From assembly GCA_902571005.1 (NCBI GenBank), contig CACGAG010000003.1:1-64000 (forward strand): DNA of 64,000 nucleotides. The letters run 5' to 3'. This DNA is from an uncultured Pelagibacteraceae bacterium. Its GTDB lineage: Bacteria; Pseudomonadota; Alphaproteobacteria; Pelagibacterales; AG-422-B15. The position numbers and the translations under genes are program-made. Positions 46,059 through 56,275 of the stretch are shown here, one piece after another (within the stretch, counting starts at the first letter, position 1; every line of letters starts with the position of its first letter). The notes below the pieces were generated by a model. The model was not told where the DNA came from, made no database searches, and saw only the letters and a program-made list of their open reading frames with translations.

Positions 46059-46724
46059 GTGTCATATAAGCTATCTGATGGCCTTCAAAAGCAAATAAAC
46101 AAAGCAACCCTTTTAAAGAATAAACCACTGCTCATAACTGATGCTGATGAAGTCTTATTAAATTTCGTAAAATGCTTTGAAATTTATTTAGAAAAAAAAG
46201 GATTTTGGTATGACCTAACTTCATACGCTCTTTTTGGAAATATAAAACAAAAAGGAACTGATGAAGTTGTATCTAATGAAGTTATACTTGAATATTTAGA
46301 CGATTTTTTTCGAACAGAATCAAAAGATATAACTTTTGTCGAAGGATCAATACATTTTATCAATAAACTTTTGGAATCTAATTTTCAAATTTTAGTGCTG
46401 ACTAATATTCCATTCAAATATTTGGATGATAGAAAGCATTGTTTTCAAAAGAATGGTCTTAATCTTCAAATAATTGCCGGAAACGGACCGAAAGGGTTGG
46501 TAATTAGAGAATTAATTAGAGACTTTAATGAAAAAGTTTTTTTTATAGATGATTTAGCTCCCCACATATCCTCCGTAAAAGAAGAAGTACCAAGATCTAA
46601 AACTATTCATTACATATCTGATGAACGATTATCTAAACTTGCAGTTTCACCGAAAGAAGCAGATTTTCGTGCATATAGTTGGAAAGATATATATAATTTT
46701 CTTATTAATGAAGTTAGCGGATAA
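46059..46724 (+). CDS. HAD-like hydrolase of unknown substrate
   Basis: The 221-residue product has a HAD layout: LLITDADEVLLNF (a DxDE nucleophile motif, about residues 27-31), ILVLTNIPF (motif II), a mid lysine and VFFIDDLAPHI (motif IV). The insert between motifs I and II is helical. I do not recognise the substrate. The start appears to be a GTG three bases after the aldehyde dehydrogenase stop, without a clear ribosome-binding site. It overlaps the RidA-family gene by 17 bases. Confidence 0.65.
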   Translation: MSYKLSDGLQKQINKATLLKNKPLLITDADEVLLNFVKCFEIYLEKKGFWYDLTSYALFGNIKQKGTDEVVSNEVILEYLDDFFRTESKDITFVEGSIHFINKLLESNFQILVLTNIPFKYLDDRKHCFQKNGLNLQIIAGNGPKGLVIRELIRDFNEKVFFIDDLAPHISSVKEEVPRSKTIHYISDERLSKLAVSPKEADFRAYSWKDIYNFLINEVSG

Positions 46725-47172
46725 AATACTCCAAGTAGAAAAAGATTATAAGCAATTTAAGCTTGTAACTCTTGGGAATTATTTGCCTTTTAAAAAAATA
46801 GGCAACTTAGTTTATGTATCTGGGCAACTTCCTATAAAAGATGAAAAAATTATAACTGGCAAAGTTCCATCAGAAACTGATATTAAGGAGGCATCATATG
46901 GATCACGCATATGTATGCTTAATACGTTGTCTATATTAGACCAACTAAACCCTTCATGTGAACTTAGTGATTTTAATTGTATTCATGTTGCTGGTTACGT
47001 AAATGCTGATCATTCATTTTCTGACCATCCCTTAGTCATCAATGGTGCATCAGATGTTGTTTGCGATATTATGGGAGAAAAAGGAAAGCATTCAAGAATT
47101 GCGGTGGGAGCAAACTCTCTTCCAAAAAATGCTAGTGTTGAAGTTGCATCAATATTTGAAATTCTGAAATAA
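46708..47172 (+). CDS. RidA/YjgF-family protein
   Basis: The 154-residue product is a RidA-type protein of the longer form: LPFKKIGNLVYVSGQLP, then a C-terminal HSRIAVGANSLPKNASVEVASIFEI with the substrate-contacting region. RidA enzymes deaminate reactive enamine/imine intermediates from PLP enzymes and amine oxidation. I start it at the ATG at 46708, where homology begins; the longer frame from 46621 lies inside the HAD gene. Its stop overlaps the next start as TAATG. Confidence 0.8.
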   Translation: MKLADKILQVEKDYKQFKLVTLGNYLPFKKIGNLVYVSGQLPIKDEKIITGKVPSETDIKEASYGSRICMLNTLSILDQLNPSCELSDFNCIHVAGYVNADHSFSDHPLVINGASDVVCDIMGEKGKHSRIAVGANSLPKNASVEVASIFEILK

Positions 47173-47858
47173 TGAAACCTTTTCTTGATCGTCCGATTGC
47201 CCATAGAGGGCTTCATGATAAAAAATTAATCATTGAAAATTCTTTGGAAGCATTTGAAAATGCAATGAAACACAACCTTGCAATAGAATGTGATATTGTC
47301 TTATCTAAGGATAAAGAAATTATAGTATTTCATGATTACGATTTAAAAAGGATGTGTGGAATAAATTCTAATATTAATGATCTAAGTACGAACGAAATAA
47401 GAAAACTAAAGCTTTTAGACACAGATTGTAAAATACCATCACTTGATGAGATGTTGCATTTAGTAGATGGCCAAACACCTATTTTAATTGAAATAAAATC
47501 TGGTTTTAATCCTGAAATTGAAGAAAGGTTAATCGAAATAATTCGAGCTTACAATGGGGAAATTGCGTTGCAGTCATTTGATTATAAAATGTGTGAATGG
47601 TTTAAAATCAATGCTCCATTTTATAAAACAGGCCTAATAACTAGTGACGAAAACATCGATTTTAAAAAGATTTCTCATCTCAACATTAATTTTTTAGCGG
47701 TTGATGTAGAAAAAATAAGTATGAGTAATATTCAAAGTATAAGGACGAAAAATATTCCACTATTAACTTGGACAATTAATAGTATGGAAAAGTATAATTT
47801 GTCAAAGAAGTTTGCGGATAATATTATTTTTGAAGATATACATAATGAAATTAGTTAA
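47172..47858 (+). CDS. Glycerophosphodiester phosphodiesterase family protein (second of two)
   Basis: The 228-residue GDPD has PIAHRGLHDKK, IENSLEAFENA, AIECDIVLSKDKEIIVFHDYDLKR and the C-terminal LLTWTIN strand. It differs clearly from the copy at 18666 (HRGL rather than HRGG; shorter C terminus), so the two are distinct subfamilies, not a recent duplication. No signal peptide is visible. It overlaps panC by 14 bases. Confidence 0.88.
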   Translation: MKPFLDRPIAHRGLHDKKLIIENSLEAFENAMKHNLAIECDIVLSKDKEIIVFHDYDLKRMCGINSNINDLSTNEIRKLKLLDTDCKIPSLDEMLHLVDGQTPILIEIKSGFNPEIEERLIEIIRAYNGEIALQSFDYKMCEWFKINAPFYKTGLITSDENIDFKKISHLNINFLAVDVEKISMSNIQSIRTKNIPLLTWTINSMEKYNLSKKFADNIIFEDIHNEIS

Positions 47859-48678
47859 GAGTATAAAATATCTCGATAAAATCCTAAATCGTTATAGAAG
47901 TGATGGTTTTAAAATTCACTTAACACCCACAATGGGAGCTCTACATGCAGGACATTTAAAATTAGTAAAGGAGTCAAAAAAACTAAAATCAATTGTTGTA
48001 GTTAGTATTTTTGTTAACCCTACACAATTTGGACCAAAAGAAGATTATAAAGATTACCCAAGGACGCTCAAAAATGATCTTAAAGTTTTAAAAAAATACG
48101 GTGCTGATATTGTCTTCACTCCAATACAAAAACAAATTCTGTCCCATAAAACAAAACATAATTGTCCACAGTTTGCAATTGAGAAACGACTATGTGGTAA
48201 ATCAAGGCCAAATTACTTTCCAGGTGTAAAAAATATTGTACTTAAACTTTTTGATATAGTGCAGCCAGATGCAGCATTTTTTGGTGAAAAAGATTATCAA
48301 CAATATTTAGTAATTAAAAAAATGACTGAGTCATTAAAATTAAATATAAGGATAATATGTGTTAAAACTGTTAGGGATAGGAATGGGCTTCCACTTTCAT
48401 CAAGAAATAGCTACTTAAGTGGTCAGGAATTTAAAATTGCTATTAAAATCAACAAATTACTTAAAAAATTACCTCCATTGATAAGAACCAAGTTAAAGAT
48501 TAAAAAAATACTTAATCACACAAAAAAAGTCCTGATAGATCATGGTGTTGATAAAATTGATTATCTGACTGTTTTAAATGATGATCTCTCTGTTCGAAAA
48601 AAAATAAGTGATAAATCAAGAATATTTATTGCGGTTAAAATAGGAAATACTCGATTAATTGACAATATAAAAATCTAA
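47845..48678 (+). CDS. panC: Pantoate--beta-alanine ligase
   Basis: PanC makes pantothenate from pantoate and beta-alanine with ATP. The product of about 277 residues has the HIGH-like PTMGALHAGHLKLV, SIFVNPTQFGPKEDY, FFGEKDYQQ and the KMSKS-like GLPLSSRNSYL. I start it at the ATG at 47845 inside the end of the GDPD gene; the longer frame adds a hydrophobic non-homologous leader. Its stop overlaps the convergent mgtE by four bases. panB is not adjacent. Confidence 0.93.
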   Translation: MKLVKSIKYLDKILNRYRSDGFKIHLTPTMGALHAGHLKLVKESKKLKSIVVVSIFVNPTQFGPKEDYKDYPRTLKNDLKVLKKYGADIVFTPIQKQILSHKTKHNCPQFAIEKRLCGKSRPNYFPGVKNIVLKLFDIVQPDAAFFGEKDYQQYLVIKKMTESLKLNIRIICVKTVRDRNGLPLSSRNSYLSGQEFKIAIKINKLLKKLPPLIRTKLKIKKILNHTKKVLIDHGVDKIDYLTVLNDDLSVRKKISDKSRIFIAVKIGNTRLIDNIKI

Positions 48679-50051
48679 AATAAATAAATTGAAGCTAGCC
48701 CTAAAAAAGATAAAAATCCAAATACATCAGTTATTGTTGTTACAAACACACTTGATGCCAAAGCGGGATCAATCTTAACTTTATTAAAAATATAAGGAAT
48801 TAGGAAACCAAACAAACCCGCAGATAAAATATTTATTACCATTGCTGCTCCAACAATTATAGATAAACTAAGATCAGAAAACCAAATCCAAGCAGCAAAC
48901 CCTGTTATAATCGCAAATAATATTCCATTTAATACTGATATCGCAATTTCTTTGAAAAATACCTTTCTTCTATTATTATCTACTAATTCTTTAGTTGCGA
49001 TAGCTCTTACAGTTAGTGTTAACGTTTGTGTTCCTGCATTACCGCCCATTGATGCAACAATTGGCATTAAAATCGCCAATGCTACCATTTTCTCAATACT
49101 GGCATCAAACAGACTTATTACATAAGATGCAAGAATTGCAGTTAATAAATTTAGAAATAACCATATAAATCGTCGCCTCGTTGATCTTCCGATGGATTGG
49201 TTCATCTCACTTTCTGAAACGCCACCCAACCTCAAAATATCTTCTTCTGCTTCTTCTTGAACAACCCACACAATATCATCTGCCGTAATTCTTCCAATTA
49301 ATCTATTTTGGTCATCGACAACTCCAGCTGACACCAAAGAGTATTGCTCAAAGAAAAGTGCTACTTCTTCTTGATCCATAGATGCCTTAACAAATTTTGG
49401 ATTTTCTTCTAAAATCTCATTTAATTTTGTATCTCTACGTGACTTCAGAACTTTAGAAACTGAAGCGCTCCCCAACGGTTTATTGCTCGGGTCAACAATA
49501 AAAAGTTCATAGAATTCATCGGGTAAGTCAATTTGTTCTCTTAAATGATCAATAGCCTGCCCTACTGTCCAAAAGCCTGGCATTGAAACAAATTCTTTTT
49601 GCATTCTTCTTCCAGCAGTATCTTCAGGGTAATTAAGACTTTCTTGTAAAATTTCTCTCTCTGTGGGATTTACTTGGTCTAAAATTTTCTTTTGAGCTGA
49701 TGGTTCCAAAGACTCAATGAGGTTAATTGCATCATCTGTCTCCATCTCACTAATGGAGCGAACTACTTTAGTATCCTCTAATTCTTGAACAGTTTCATCA
49801 ATAATAGTGTCATCTAGCTCAGCTAGAACATCTGTATAGCGGTCTTCACTGAGATTATTAAGAATGTAAGATCGTTGCTCTTTACTAAGAAAAGTAAAGA
49901 GATCAGCCAAATCTGCAGGATGAAGAGGAGAAATAATATTAGCTAGTTTATCTTTTTCTTTGTTATTGCAAAAATTTATTACATCATTAATTAGTTGATT
50001 ATTAAATGTAATATTCTCATTTTGAGGAGGTTCATTTACAATATTATTCAT
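48675..50051 (-). CDS. mgtE: Magnesium transporter MgtE
   Basis: The 458-residue Mg2+ channel has an N-terminal helical MgtE domain (about 20-135), paired CBS domains (about 140-265, LIGRITADDIVWVVQEEAEED) and five membrane helices with the pore motif PIVASMGGNAGTQTLTLTVR. The cytosolic domains gate the channel by internal Mg2+. It diverges from lipB with 43 bases between starts. Confidence 0.94.
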   Translation of the reverse strand: MNNIVNEPPQNENITFNNQLINDVINFCNNKEKDKLANIISPLHPADLADLFTFLSKEQRSYILNNLSEDRYTDVLAELDDTIIDETVQELEDTKVVRSISEMETDDAINLIESLEPSAQKKILDQVNPTEREILQESLNYPEDTAGRRMQKEFVSMPGFWTVGQAIDHLREQIDLPDEFYELFIVDPSNKPLGSASVSKVLKSRRDTKLNEILEENPKFVKASMDQEEVALFFEQYSLVSAGVVDDQNRLIGRITADDIVWVVQEEAEEDILRLGGVSESEMNQSIGRSTRRRFIWLFLNLLTAILASYVISLFDASIEKMVALAILMPIVASMGGNAGTQTLTLTVRAIATKELVDNNRRKVFFKEIAISVLNGILFAIITGFAAWIWFSDLSLSIIVGAAMVINILSAGLFGFLIPYIFNKVKIDPALASSVFVTTITDVFGFLSFLGLASIYLF

Positions 50052-50094
50052 AATAAAAACATGTACATCAATTTAAGTTATTATCCAGAAAAAC

Positions 50095-50715
50095 ATGGAA
50101 ATTAAGATAGACAATTCAGCTCAAGACTACCTAAAAAGTCTTAAATATATGGAAAATAGAGTGAATGAAATAATTAAAAACCAGAATGACGAACTTGCTT
50201 GGCTCTTAAGTCATCCAGCGATATATACATCAGGGTCTACTGATCATAAAAGTGACCTTCTTAATAATAATAAAATACCTGTAATTAAGACTAATCGAGG
50301 AGGAAAGTATACTTATCATGGCCCTGGACAAAGAGTTATCTACCTTATGATCAATTTAAATAATAGAAAAAAAGATATTAAATTTTTTGTAAACCAAATT
50401 GAGAAATTGATCATAGAAATTTTAGGTAATTTTCAAATTGTTGGAGAAGCAATACCTGATCATCACGGAGTATTCGTTAAAAAGGATAATGGTCAACTCT
50501 ACAAAATTGCCAGTATCGGTCTAAAGGTAAAAAAATGGGTTACTTACCATGGTTTTTCAATAAATATAAATCCAGATTTAAGTCACTACGAAGGTATCAA
50601 GCCATGCGGAATGAGTAGCAAATTTGTCACTAGTTTTTCAGATTTAGGTTATAATATAAAAAATATGGAAATTGATAAAACAATTGAAAAAACTCTAGTT
50701 AAATATTTTAATTAA
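50095..50715 (+). CDS. lipB: Octanoyltransferase LipB
   Basis: LipB moves octanoate from ACP to lipoyl domains. The 206 residues have GGKYTYHGPGQRVIYLM, KIASIGLKVKKWVTYHG with the catalytic lysine, and IKPCGMSS with the catalytic cysteine. It is followed after one base by the dioxygenase gene. lipA is not in the window. Confidence 0.93.
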   Translation: MEIKIDNSAQDYLKSLKYMENRVNEIIKNQNDELAWLLSHPAIYTSGSTDHKSDLLNNNKIPVIKTNRGGKYTYHGPGQRVIYLMINLNNRKKDIKFFVNQIEKLIIEILGNFQIVGEAIPDHHGVFVKKDNGQLYKIASIGLKVKKWVTYHGFSININPDLSHYEGIKPCGMSSKFVTSFSDLGYNIKNMEIDKTIEKTLVKYFN

Positions 50716-50716
50716 A

Positions 50717-51802
50717 ATGAACTTTATTTCTGTAAAAAATAATAAAAAAACTATAAATCTCAAAAACAAAACTAAGAACTATGAAGTAAATGCTCAATGG
50801 CTTTATGAGCATAGTAAGAACAGCGAGATAAGAGATAATTATACAAATCAACTTTTAATAGAGGCGGCGGAAATAGACAAACATTTATACGTTAAATCAG
50901 CCAAAATAAAAAAAAATATTTTACAAATTCAATTTTCAGATAATTCAAAACATTCGTATCAATTTAGCTATCTCTACAATCAACTAGAATCCGAAAAATT
51001 TAAGTCTAAAAAATGTTTATGGAATAAAGAGAATATAAAAATTCCAAAATATAACTTTCTGCTAATAAATGAAAAAATGTTATCTGACATTTTGTTATCC
51101 GTTGAAACATTTGGTTTTTGTTTAGTCAGAAATATTCCAAAAACTAAGAATGGATTAAATGAACTTATGAAACTTATTGGACCAGTTAAAAAAACAAATT
51201 GGGGCGGTATTGCTGACGTTAAAAACATAAATAAGGCCTATGACTTAACTATGACAACAAGAGCACTAGAGAACCATACTGACAATCCATATCGCTTCCC
51301 TACACAAGGATATATTTTTTTACACTGCATAGAAAACGCTTCAATAGGTGGAGAAAATACAATAGTTGACGGTTTTAATGTTGCAAAAATTTTGCGAGAT
51401 GGACATAAACAATTCTTTAATACACTTACAACTTTCAATACTTTTTTTAGATATAAAGATGAAAATGCCTGTTTAGAAAATAAATGTAAGCTGATCGAGT
51501 TAGATGATATGAAAAATGTAATACAAGTAAGATACAACAATAGAACTGAATTAATTCCATTCAATAAAAATAAAAAAATAGACGATTATATAAATGCAAG
51601 ACGAAAGTTTTGGGATTTAATTAAGGATAAGAAAAATAATATTCGCATTAAACAACGACCAGGTGACATGCTAATTTTAGATAATTATCGTGTCTTGCAT
51701 GGGAGAGGTTCATATAAAGATACTAAAAATCGTCGCTACTTTAGACAAGGCTACATGGATAGAGATATTTTTCAGAGCAAATTGAAAACTCTGGCTATTT
51801 AG
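50717..51802 (+). CDS. Gamma-butyrobetaine-hydroxylase-like Fe(II)/2-oxoglutarate dioxygenase
   Basis: The 361-residue product has an N-terminal DUF971-like domain (about 1-95) and a C-terminal TauD/BBOX barrel. The iron ligands are clear: ENHTDNPYR (His-x-Asp) and the distal VLHGRGSY histidine, with the 2-oxoglutarate arginine in RRYFRQGYMD. The N-terminal domain lacks the cysteine/histidine zinc set usual in gamma-butyrobetaine hydroxylases. It may hydroxylate a betaine-like compound in carnitine metabolism. Its last eight bases overlap the end of convergent pccA. Confidence 0.8.
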   Translation: MNFISVKNNKKTINLKNKTKNYEVNAQWLYEHSKNSEIRDNYTNQLLIEAAEIDKHLYVKSAKIKKNILQIQFSDNSKHSYQFSYLYNQLESEKFKSKKCLWNKENIKIPKYNFLLINEKMLSDILLSVETFGFCLVRNIPKTKNGLNELMKLIGPVKKTNWGGIADVKNINKAYDLTMTTRALENHTDNPYRFPTQGYIFLHCIENASIGGENTIVDGFNVAKILRDGHKQFFNTLTTFNTFFRYKDENACLENKCKLIELDDMKNVIQVRYNNRTELIPFNKNKKIDDYINARRKFWDLIKDKKNNIRIKQRPGDMLILDNYRVLHGRGSYKDTKNRRYFRQGYMDRDIFQSKLKTLAI

Positions 51803-53786
51803 AAAATATAATAAGCTCCTCATCAGCGCCCACACTATCACCTGGCTTTATTAGAACTTTATCAATTACGCAGTCTTTTTCACTTTTTAAAATATTCTCC
51901 ATTTTCATTGCTTCAATGATTAGCAATTGATCGCCGCTTTTGATCTTTTGTCCTTCGGATACGTCTACTGACTTGATTAGGCCAGGCATTGGAGAAATTA
52001 ATTTTTTTGATAAATCTTCTAATTTTATTTTTGGCATAAGCCTTATGTAAGTTTCATGTTGTTTACTTACAACTGTGGTCTGACATCTACAATCATAGTA
52101 ACTGACATCCGAAGAGTTAAGGTTTACAAGTTTATTTAATTTAAAATACTCTATTTGCCGATTTATACTAACCTGACACAACCTCTCGTTTAGCTTTATT
52201 GATGTTTCAATCTCATACTCTTTTTTTTCTATTTTAAATGTTCCATAAAATCTTTCTTTTTCAAATTTAGATTCTGTAACTTTGAGGTTAAGAAAATCTT
52301 CTCCTACCTTTATTACAAAATCATTTGAAGTTAATATCTTGCTTTGTAATTGGAATATAAATAAAACCTGAGCAAAAATTGCAATTCTGTGTTTATTAAA
52401 TTCACTTAAATTATGATTAGAATAGTAACCCTTAGGGAATTTTTCTTTGATAAAATTTGTACTTATTTCGCCGTTTCTAAATTTTTTGTCATCTAAAATT
52501 GAAATCAGAAATTCAATATTATTTTCAACTCCTGATAAGTAATAATTTTGCAGTGAATTGATCATTAAGTCTATTGCAGTTGCTCTATCCTTACTATGAA
52601 CCGCTAGCTTTGATATCATAGGATCATAAAATAAAGAAACTTCAGATCCAGGATTTATTCCTGTATCGTTTCTAATAATTTGATCTTTATCCTCGATTTT
52701 TGATGGCTCTATGTATTCAGTCACTCTACCAATTGAAGGTAAAAAATCTTTAGTTGGATCTTCGGCGTAAATACGAGACTCAACTGACCAGCCTTTAAGG
52801 TAAATATCTTTTTGTGATATACTTAACTTTTTATTATCTGCACAATAAATCATTTGTTCAACCAGATCTACGCCTGTAACAAGCTCAGAAACAGGATGTT
52901 CAACTTGAAGTCTTGTGTTCATCTCGAGAAAATAAAAATTTTTGTTAGCATCTACTACAAATTCTACAGTCCCCGCTGAATCGTATTTAACTTCCTTTGC
53001 AAGGGTTAGGGCTTGTGCAGCCATTTCATTTCTCATTTCTTCATTTACAAATGGCGATGGGCACTCCTCAATAACTTTTTGATATCTCCTTTGAATTGAG
53101 CATTCTCTCTCACCTAAATGAACTTGATTTCCATGTTTGTCACAAAGAATTTGTATCTCAATATGTCTTGGTTGCTCAATATATTTTTCAATAAACACAC
53201 GATCATCCCCAAAGCTTTTCTTCGACTCACTCTTTGCAGCATTAAAATTTTCTTCTAATTCACTATTTTTTCTTACTATTCTCATTCCTTTACCGCCACC
53301 TCCAGCTGATGCTTTTAGCAAGACCGGGTATCCAATTTTATTTGAGATTTTTAATGCTTCTTTTGAGTTTTTTACTGGAGCGGTATGACCAGGTATTACG
53401 TTTAGTTTAAGTTTTATTGCAAGATTTTTAGACTCAATTTTGTCTCCCATTTTTTTTATAGCATTAGGATTGGGTCCAATAAATTTTATTTTCTCTTTAG
53501 CCAGTCTTTTAACAAAAGCTGCATTTTCAGATAAAAATCCGTATCCTGGATGAATTGCGTCAGCCTTTGATTTTTTTGCAATATCAATTATTTTATTAAT
53601 ATCTAAATAAGACTCAGCTGGCTGAGAGCCTCCTAAATGGTAAGATTCATCTGCCTGCTTTACAAACAAAGAATCTTTATCAGCATCAGAATAAACAGCT
53701 ACAGTATTAATATTCAACTTTCTTGCTGTACGTATAACTCTGCACGCAATTTCTCCTCTATTCGCAATTAGAATTTTTTTAATCAT
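51795..53786 (-). CDS. pccA: Propionyl-CoA (acyl-CoA) carboxylase alpha subunit, biotin carboxylase + biotin carrier
   Basis: The 663 residues hold a biotin carboxylase (KILIANRGEIACRVIRTA, ATP loop GGGGKGMRIV, EMNTRLQVEHPVSELVTG), a middle linker domain and a C-terminal biotinyl domain with EAMKMEN. The long single-chain form with pccB upstream indicates acyl-CoA rather than fatty-acid acetyl-CoA carboxylase. It carboxylates propionyl-CoA to methylmalonyl-CoA. It starts three bases after the pccB stop. Methylcrotonyl-CoA carboxylase is a less likely alternative. Confidence 0.9.
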   Translation of the reverse strand: MIKKILIANRGEIACRVIRTARKLNINTVAVYSDADKDSLFVKQADESYHLGGSQPAESYLDINKIIDIAKKSKADAIHPGYGFLSENAAFVKRLAKEKIKFIGPNPNAIKKMGDKIESKNLAIKLKLNVIPGHTAPVKNSKEALKISNKIGYPVLLKASAGGGGKGMRIVRKNSELEENFNAAKSESKKSFGDDRVFIEKYIEQPRHIEIQILCDKHGNQVHLGERECSIQRRYQKVIEECPSPFVNEEMRNEMAAQALTLAKEVKYDSAGTVEFVVDANKNFYFLEMNTRLQVEHPVSELVTGVDLVEQMIYCADNKKLSISQKDIYLKGWSVESRIYAEDPTKDFLPSIGRVTEYIEPSKIEDKDQIIRNDTGINPGSEVSLFYDPMISKLAVHSKDRATAIDLMINSLQNYYLSGVENNIEFLISILDDKKFRNGEISTNFIKEKFPKGYYSNHNLSEFNKHRIAIFAQVLFIFQLQSKILTSNDFVIKVGEDFLNLKVTESKFEKERFYGTFKIEKKEYEIETSIKLNERLCQVSINRQIEYFKLNKLVNLNSSDVSYYDCRCQTTVVSKQHETYIRLMPKIKLEDLSKKLISPMPGLIKSVDVSEGQKIKSGDQLLIIEAMKMENILKSEKDCVIDKVLIKPGDSVGADEELIIFSK

Positions 53787-53789
53787 TAA

Positions 53790-55322
53790 TTATAAAGGTA
53801 TATTATCGTGTTTTTTTAAAGGAGAAGATAATTCTTTATCTTTGAGATTTTCAAGTGCTGTCGCTATACGACGACGTGTTGAATGTGGTCTTATTACATC
53901 GTCTATAAATCCTCTCTTTGAAGCAATAAATGGATTTACAAACTGATCTGTATATTCTTGTGTTCTCTTATCAATTTTCTTTTTATCCTTAATTTCATTT
54001 CTGAACAAAATTTCAGTAGCTCCCTTTGCACCCATAACTGCAATTTCTGCGCTTGGCCATGCATAATTAATATCACCCCGCAAATGCTTCGAAGCCATTA
54101 CGACATATGCACCTCCGTAAGCCTTACGAGTTATTATTGTAATTTTAGGAACGGTTGCTTCAGCATAAGCGTATAAAAGCTTGGCACCATTTTTAATGAT
54201 ACCGTTGTGTTCCTGAGATACACCTGGCAAAAAACCTGGTACATCAACAAAAGTGATGATTGGTATATTGAAACAATCACAAAATCTTACAAACCTACCT
54301 CCTTTTTTACCAGAGTCTATATCAAGACAACCTGCCAAAACTAAGGGCTGGTTTGCCACAAATCCAACTGTTCTTCCCTCAATTCTACCGAAACCAGTGA
54401 TAATATTTTTTGCGAAGTCAGGTTGAATTTCAAAAAAATAGTTATTATCAACCACTTTATTGATTAGTTCCTTCATATCATATGGTTTATTTGCATTTTC
54501 AGGAACAAGAGTATCTAATGAGTAATCTGGACTTAGGTCTTGAAAACTATCTTTAGTATTTTTGGATTTTTCTCGATTGCTTGAAGGCAACAAGTCAATA
54601 AGACTTTTTACTTCCTGGAGTGTTTCAATATCATTGTTGAATGCTCCATCTGCTACAGAAGACTTTGAAGTATGTGTTTTAGCGCCCCCTAATTCCTCTT
54701 GAGTAACATTTTCTTGTGTTACAGTCTTTACAACATCTGGACCAGTCACAAACATGAATGAGGTATTTTTAACCATAAATATGAAATCTGTCATTGCGGG
54801 TGAATACACAGCTCCGCCAGCACATGGACCCATAATGACTGAAATTTGAGGAACAACTCCAGAGGCAAGAACATTTCGTTGAAACACCTCTGCATAACCC
54901 GCTAGAGAAGCAACCCCCTCCTGAATTCGTGCACCACCAGAATCATTAATGCCGATAATAGGAGCACCAACTTTCATTGCCATGTCCATTATTTTGCATA
55001 TTTTTTCTGCATGAGCTTCAGATAGTGAGCCTCCAAAAACTGTAAAGTCTTGACTGAAAACGTAAACTAATTTTCCATTTATTTTTCCACTACCAGTGAC
55101 CACTCCATCGCCCGCATACTTCTGATCGGCCATGCCAAAGTCATTAGTACGGTGTTCCACGTACATATCGTACTCTTCAAAAGTGTCTTGATCTAAAAGT
55201 ACCTCTATTCGTTCTCTTGCTGTTAATTTGCCTTTTGCGTGCTGAGAGTCAATTCGTTTTTTTCCTCCACCCAGTTTAGCCTCTTCGCGTTTTTTTTCTA
55301 ATAATTTGATGATATCACTCAT
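53790..55322 (-). CDS. pccB: Propionyl-CoA carboxylase beta subunit
   Basis: The 510-residue carboxyltransferase has [45 protein letters not shown], the oxyanion-type [12 protein letters not shown] and [16 protein letters not shown]. The first half strongly resembles PccB. With PccA it makes methylmalonyl-CoA from propionyl-CoA produced from branched or odd-chain substrates. Methylmalonyl-CoA mutase is not in the window. Confidence 0.93.
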   Translation of the reverse strand: MSDIIKLLEKKREEAKLGGGKKRIDSQHAKGKLTARERIEVLLDQDTFEEYDMYVEHRTNDFGMADQKYAGDGVVTGSGKINGKLVYVFSQDFTVFGGSLSEAHAEKICKIMDMAMKVGAPIIGINDSGGARIQEGVASLAGYAEVFQRNVLASGVVPQISVIMGPCAGGAVYSPAMTDFIFMVKNTSFMFVTGPDVVKTVTQENVTQEELGGAKTHTSKSSVADGAFNNDIETLQEVKSLIDLLPSSNREKSKNTKDSFQDLSPDYSLDTLVPENANKPYDMKELINKVVDNNYFFEIQPDFAKNIITGFGRIEGRTVGFVANQPLVLAGCLDIDSGKKGGRFVRFCDCFNIPIITFVDVPGFLPGVSQEHNGIIKNGAKLLYAYAEATVPKITIITRKAYGGAYVVMASKHLRGDINYAWPSAEIAVMGAKGATEILFRNEIKDKKKIDKRTQEYTDQFVNPFIASKRGFIDDVIRPHSTRRRIATALENLKDKELSSPLKKHDNIPL

Positions 55323-55360
55323 GAAGTTACTATCTTATATAATATTTCTGAATTATCAAT

Positions 55361-56230
55361 TTATAAGTACTTTCTAAAGTGATTTGGGAGTTCAGTCTCT
55401 ATTTTGACTTTTTTATTATTCATATCGATGAATTCTAAAGAGCCAGCATGTAGAAATAAATTAGAAAATTTTATTTGATTGTGTTCAATATAATATTTTT
55501 TATCACCAAGGATCGGAAAGCCATTCATAAAACAATGTTGCCTAATTTGATGTTTTCTACCTGATTGAGGATTTAACTTTAAAAGAAAATATTCTCCAGG
55601 AAGTTTTTTTATAACTTGATATTTTGTTTCAGCAGAAACATTTTTTTTATTTTTGGGAAGCATGTCATTAAGTATTCCCTTTCTATTTTTGGGTTTTTTT
55701 ACAACTATTGCATAATAAGTTTTCTTTATTTTATGGTTGGAAAGAATTTTATGAAAGTACCTTGCTGAATTTAAATTTTTTGCAATTATCAATAGACCAG
55801 TTGTGTCTTTGTCAAGGCGATGCACTAGCTTAGGATGACTATCTTTAGTGTTAAAAAATTGAAGTAGATCATCAATTGATAGATTAATTTTTGATCCACG
55901 CTGACATGGTATTCCAGCCCATTTATTAATAATAATAAAGTCGTTAGATTGAAAAACTACTGAACTTTTAATTTTTCTCTTGATTATATTAGGTATTTTT
56001 ACTGAAGATTCATTTTTATGAATTAATTTGAATTCCTTGAAAACATCAATGATATCATCTTGTTTAACTCGATAACTTCCAAGTTTTTTTTTATTATTTA
56101 CTTTAATTGATTTTTTTCTGAGCTCTTTATGAAGTAATGAGAAAGGAATATTTAATTTTTCTTTTAAAAACTTGTCTAATCTTACCCCGTCTGAAGCACT
56201 GTCAACAATTATAGTTTTTTTAGATTTCAT
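55361..56230 (-). CDS. RluA-family pseudouridine synthase (RluC/RluD-like)
   Basis: The 289 residues have an N-terminal S4 domain (VRLDKFLKEKLNIPFSLLHKELRKKSIKVNN) and the catalytic domain with LVHRLDKDTTGLLIIAKN, whose aspartate is the nucleophile, and SGRKHQIRQH. The combination fits RluC, which modifies 23S rRNA. It precedes pccB and follows rplQ in transcription order, separated by 45 bases. Confidence 0.88.
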   Translation of the reverse strand: MKSKKTIIVDSASDGVRLDKFLKEKLNIPFSLLHKELRKKSIKVNNKKKLGSYRVKQDDIIDVFKEFKLIHKNESSVKIPNIIKRKIKSSVVFQSNDFIIINKWAGIPCQRGSKINLSIDDLLQFFNTKDSHPKLVHRLDKDTTGLLIIAKNLNSARYFHKILSNHKIKKTYYAIVVKKPKNRKGILNDMLPKNKKNVSAETKYQVIKKLPGEYFLLKLNPQSGRKHQIRQHCFMNGFPILGDKKYYIEHNQIKFSNLFLHAGSLEFIDMNNKKVKIETELPNHFRKYL

Positions 56231-56275
56231 CTAAATTTATATGTTTAGATAAATCAACTTATTATTAATTAGATA

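Noticed and set aside
55323..55360. Promoter before pccB (TTGATA with TATAAG)
   Set aside because: The spacing is only 14 bases and the -10 is imperfect; in such AT-rich sequence this is expected by chance.
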